Shown here: positions 61,263 through 64,000 of the stretch, piece after piece
Position numbering within the stretch: position 1 is the first letter of the stretch
Layout: each line of letters opens with the position of its first letter
Source: Enoplolaimus lenunculus
Lineage: Eukaryota > Nematoda > Enoplea > Enoplida > Thoracostomopsidae
Direction: 5' to 3'
NCBI GenBank assembly: GCA_030248215.1
Contig: JASANG010001003.1
Location: 34,000 to 97,999, forward strand
Length of the DNA stretch: 64,000 nucleotides
The notes under the pieces: generated by a model
What the model was told of the DNA's origin: nothing
The model's input: the letters and a program-made list of their open reading frames with translations, nothing else
Database searches by the model: none
Position numbers and translations under genes: made by a program

Positions 61263-61300
61263 GCGCCCCCATACATCGGTGCACAAACAATTAGATTTTA

Positions 61301-61458
61301 TGGGCGCATGTATAGAACAGGGCCGGATCTTTTTCCGGAGGGGCTATAATAGAGTCAGTTTAAGCTTTAGACTAAATTTTTTTGCTTAGACTTAAGCTTA
61401 GGCTTAGGCTTAGGAATATGCTTATACTACTGTTCCGGCCCTGTTCTATATATGGGCC
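61301..61458. mobile_element. Family C MITE
   Basis: Ends GGGCGCATGTATAGAACAGG and CCTGTTCTATATATGGGCC, with GCTTAGGCTTAGGCTTAGG inside. Confidence 0.87.
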
Positions 61459-61723
61459 AACGTAAAAATGCCTATACAAACAAACAAAAACAGCTTTTAA
61501 GAATTAAAAAAAACGTAAATTGCTATATTAATTCTTAAATCAGGTAAAATCTTTTTATAATTGACGTAGTTATTACGGCTAAATTTTAACTAAATCTTCT
61601 TTATCTTCTGCTAGGCTCCGGTTATAGCAATTATATAATTACTGTCTGGTTGTGTTGTATAGATTTATAAATATTTAACGAAGTCTCTCACAGTGATTAT
61701 TATTTTTCGTTCTGAAAAAGAAT

Positions 61724-61902
61724 GGCCAATGTAAAGAACAGGGGCGGAACAGTATCATAAGCATATTCCTGAGCCTAAGCCTAAGCCTAAACCTAAGCCT
61801 GAACCTAAGCCTAAGCCTAAGCTAAACAAAAACAATTAGCCTAAAGTTTCAGCTTACTATTTTCTAGTCACAAACGTTCCGCCCCTGATCTTTACATGAG
61901 AC
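61724..61902. mobile_element. Family C MITE
   Basis: Ends GGCCAATGTAAAGAACAGGG and CCTGATCTTTACATGAGAC, with CCTAAGCCTAAGCCTAAACC inside. Confidence 0.87.
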
Positions 61903-62045
61903 AAAAGAATATACTGTCGCGCGTGGAAATTATTAGACTTTTAACGACGGCAGTTAAGATATCACCGCTTGAAACTGAAAGCACCCAAGCGGAGATTAGA
62001 AAATAGTGTACCGGTGTGGACGTAGTCAGGGATTTTGCAAATCGT

Positions 62046-62498
62046 GCACTGTGTAAATTTCAGTGAGTTGATTTTAACTCAGAATAGAATTGAATCACCA
62101 GTTAACCCTTTCTCACATGAATGTTTTCTATTTCCCGTGAGACCTACTTTTATGCTAGGATTCGAACTCCAGTGACTGGAGTGGGATGCGTATACCATTA
62201 CCACTCAACTATAGGAGCTTGACGCTCGAGCCCGACTGGTTTTCACGTCTTGTGATGATTTAGTACTATGTATACGTGTTGTAATTGTTAAGCACGGTGC
62301 GATATATATTATTTAACGTATATAGACATGCACTGAGTTGCCTATAGGCAACTCAATGTGAGAAGGGGTTAAGGACTATCAGGACTGACAATTCTGAGTT
62401 GATTTCACTCATTCTGATTTAATTAATCAACTCCCACGGAGTCAACTCAGCTCACATAGAAAATCAACTCAATTCAACGTGAGTTAAAGTTTACTGTG
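62046..62498. mobile_element. Family B MITE split by the tRNA-like element
   Basis: CACTGTGTAAATTTCAGTGA on the left and GAGTTAAAGTTTACTGTG on the right pair across 62103-62373. Confidence 0.78.
62103..62373 (-). mobile_element. Family I element (tRNA-like) nested in family B
   Basis: Ends AACCCTTTCTCACATGAAT and ATGTGAGAAGGGGTT are inverted repeats. On the minus strand TAGTTGAGTGGTAATGGTA (A box-like) is followed by GGAGTTCGAATCCT (B box-like). The spacing fits an internal RNA polymerase III promoter. Confidence 0.7.
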
Positions 62499-62619
62499 AT
62501 TAACTCAGAAATAACTGGTCACGCTCTCCAAGTTGGCTCCGAAGCCAATTTGAGAGTTATGTTTTAGGTCCTTAAAATTTGACAGCTTGGGTATCTGGAA
62601 CAGGTCGCATTGTTTGCCA

Positions 62620-63210
62620 TTTGAACACGGCTTGAAAAAATATCGCGAGCGAAGCGAGACGAAAAGCTAGACACTATTGTCCTTTAGTACAGAACTTCAG
62701 TTTGAAGTCTGTAGGAGAATTTTTGTAAATGAAATATTTGTAGGCACTAGGAGTAGAAACAGAGCGAGCGAAGGCTCAAAGCCAGAATTTAAACAGAATT
62801 TTGAAGAATTCATGAGCGAAGCGACCGAGAAGCTATACATGGTTTCAGTAATAAATCCTTCTGTATCAATCTCAAAGCATTTCTTTATTCATGAAACGGG
62901 GGTTCTAAACCACCATACCGACCCTCCCCCCTGGTCCAGAGATTAATGTAAATGTTAAGCTTTGCACAATTTTTATTACTATCTTTAGGTTTGAGCTGGT
63001 TAGGTTGGGGAAATTATCTGTGATGTTTACATTTTAGCCGCACCGCAGGCAAAATGGGTTTGAAAATTGATCAGTGAAAAACATCGCGAGCGAAGCGAGG
63101 AAGAAACCCATACGTAATTTTTGTATCTAATGTAAATTATGACGTACGTTCTGATTCCGATTGAGGGGGGCCACGCCCAGCCCCCGGCCCCCTCTCGGTA
63201 CGCCCTTGGT
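62620..63210. repeat. Family H-like element with GCGAGCGAAGCGAG motifs
   Basis: Three GAGCGAAGCGA copies near 62645, 62815 and 63085, ending GGCCCCCTCTCGGTACGCCC. Reverse-oriented relative of 24622-25030. A frame of 89 codons across it is chance. Confidence 0.65.
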
Positions 63211-63253
63211 AACATTTCAAAAAAGTTTCAGCATAAAAAATCTGCTAATTCGT

Positions 63254-63292
63254 TGTCTGAGTTGATTAATCAACTCATTACAATTTAAGTGT
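63254..63292. repeat. Family B remnant
   Basis: GAGTTGATTAATCAACTCAT and flanking bases only. Confidence 0.6.
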
Positions 63293-63468
63293 TGATTTCG
63301 ACAAGGACATTGCACGACTAACAGGTGCATGATCAGCAATAAATCGTTGAAGCCAAAAATAAGACTAAAACCGCTAAAAATAACATTTTAGAATTTCAAA
63401 ATCTCTAAAAGTAGCATTTTAATTTTTGGTTTGTGTGAATAATTGCTGTCTGTTCTTTCATTATATCG

Positions 63469-63728
63469 GCCCGTGTAAAGATCAGGTGCGGAACGTTTTC
63501 ATGTGCGACTAGAAAAGAGTAAAGCTTAAGCTTTAGACCAATTTTTTTTGTTTGGATTACGTTTAGGCTTAGGCTTAGAAATAAACTCATTCTTACGTTT
63601 AGGCTTAGCCTTAGACTTAGGTTTAAGGCTTAGGAATATGTTCATTCTTATACGCTTTGGGCTTAGGTTTAGGCTTAGGAATATGCTTATATATAATACT
63701 GTCCCGCCCCTGTTGTTTACATTGGTCC
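63469..63728. mobile_element. Family C MITE, longest TTAGGC tracts
   Basis: Ends GGCCCGTGTAAAGATCAGGT and CCCTGTTGTTTACATTGGTCC with three separated TTAGGC-rich blocks, each after an AATATGC or AATAAAC motif. Confidence 0.85.
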
Positions 63729-64000
63729 TTACATCAAAAATAGATAAATAGATAAGCGATTGTATAGAATATATAACGCGAAAATAGGCACTCCCGTAGG
63801 CAAATAACACATTGCCCATTGCGACATCCGGTCCTATACGGTATAATGTTGGTAATAAATCACTAATAGTAATATTAATAGCGTATTTGTTAAGCACTTG
63901 GAGTTGCTGAGACCCTCAGGTGCGAGTCTTAGACGTCAAGAGCCCTCAAAATATTTTATACCAAAATAATATACTTTGCGGCATTTTCTTCCCTCATTCG

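Noticed and set aside
62150-62230. A real tRNA gene on the minus strand
   Set aside because: A and B box-like sequences are present, but the acceptor and anticodon arms do not pair by eye and the sequence is part of a repeated element.
62677-62946. 89-codon frame on the plus strand
   Set aside because: Lies inside a family H-like repeat and spans the GAGCGAAGCGA motifs; not conserved in the related copy at 24622-25030.
1-64000. CRISPR arrays, operons, rRNA genes, and intact autonomous transposons or retroelements
   Set aside because: Tandem repeats here lack spacer structure, genes are spliced and separate, and no open frame shows transposase, integrase or polymerase motifs of mobile elements.

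Overview
This is an AT-rich window from an invertebrate animal nuclear genome. The evidence is the set of intron-rich genes with GT-AG introns, whose products are orthologous to animal DNA polymerase alpha, NADPH-cytochrome P450 reductase and the diphthamide methyltransferase DPH5, together with a secreted mosaic protein built of TIL and ShKT cysteine-rich modules. Between and inside the genes lie many copies of short non-coding inverted-repeat transposons. Nothing looks bacterial, and no transposase, reverse transcriptase or integrase reading frame was seen. The phylum cannot be fixed from the sequence alone; a marine invertebrate such as a tunicate or other deuterostome is only a guess.

Layout, left to right. 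(1) 1228-6419, minus strand: the first ten coding exons of POLA1, which runs off the left edge; its 3' part is outside the window. (2) 12307-22619, plus strand: a gene for a secreted-type cysteine-rich mosaic protein (two six-cysteine repeats, a TIL domain, two more six-cysteine repeats, two ShKT domains). Its 5' end was not found. (3) 25644-34700, plus strand: a complete 14-exon POR gene (672 residues). (4) 34701-45420: about 10.7 kb of repeats, with only one weak candidate exon. (5) 45421-50179, minus strand: a gene for an unrecognised type II single-pass membrane protein. (6) 51457-56031, plus strand: a complete 8-exon DPH5 gene (273 residues). (7) 56032-64000: repeats only.

Most of the rest belongs to a small set of families, each with terminal inverted repeats and no coding capacity. 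Letters are mine: A (ends CACTGCAAAAAATGGTGAGT), B (ends CACTGTAAATTTC), C (ends GGCCCATGTAAAGATC or GGCCAATGTAAAGAAC, with internal TTAGGC hexamers), D (ends TATTCTCAAATGTGTGTAGC), E (ends TACTGTAGTGACCCGAATAA), F (ends TGCGGGGTTCACGTTATAAC), G (CCGGTTCCGG-rich), H (ends with GCGAAGC motifs) and I (a tRNA-like segment between inverted repeats). Several are nested in each other, which gives a relative age order.

The genes do not form one pathway: POLA1 is replication, POR is ER electron transfer, DPH5 modifies elongation factor 2, and the other two encode predicted extracellular or membrane proteins. The most novel content is the cysteine-rich mosaic gene: its six-cysteine repeat looks like a Kunitz domain stripped of its protease-binding half, every internal junction up to the last intron is phase 1, and an 82-bp tandem array in one intron carries a complete in-frame mini-exon. 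Exon boundaries were placed by hand from splice sites, reading phase and remembered family sequence; no alignment was run.
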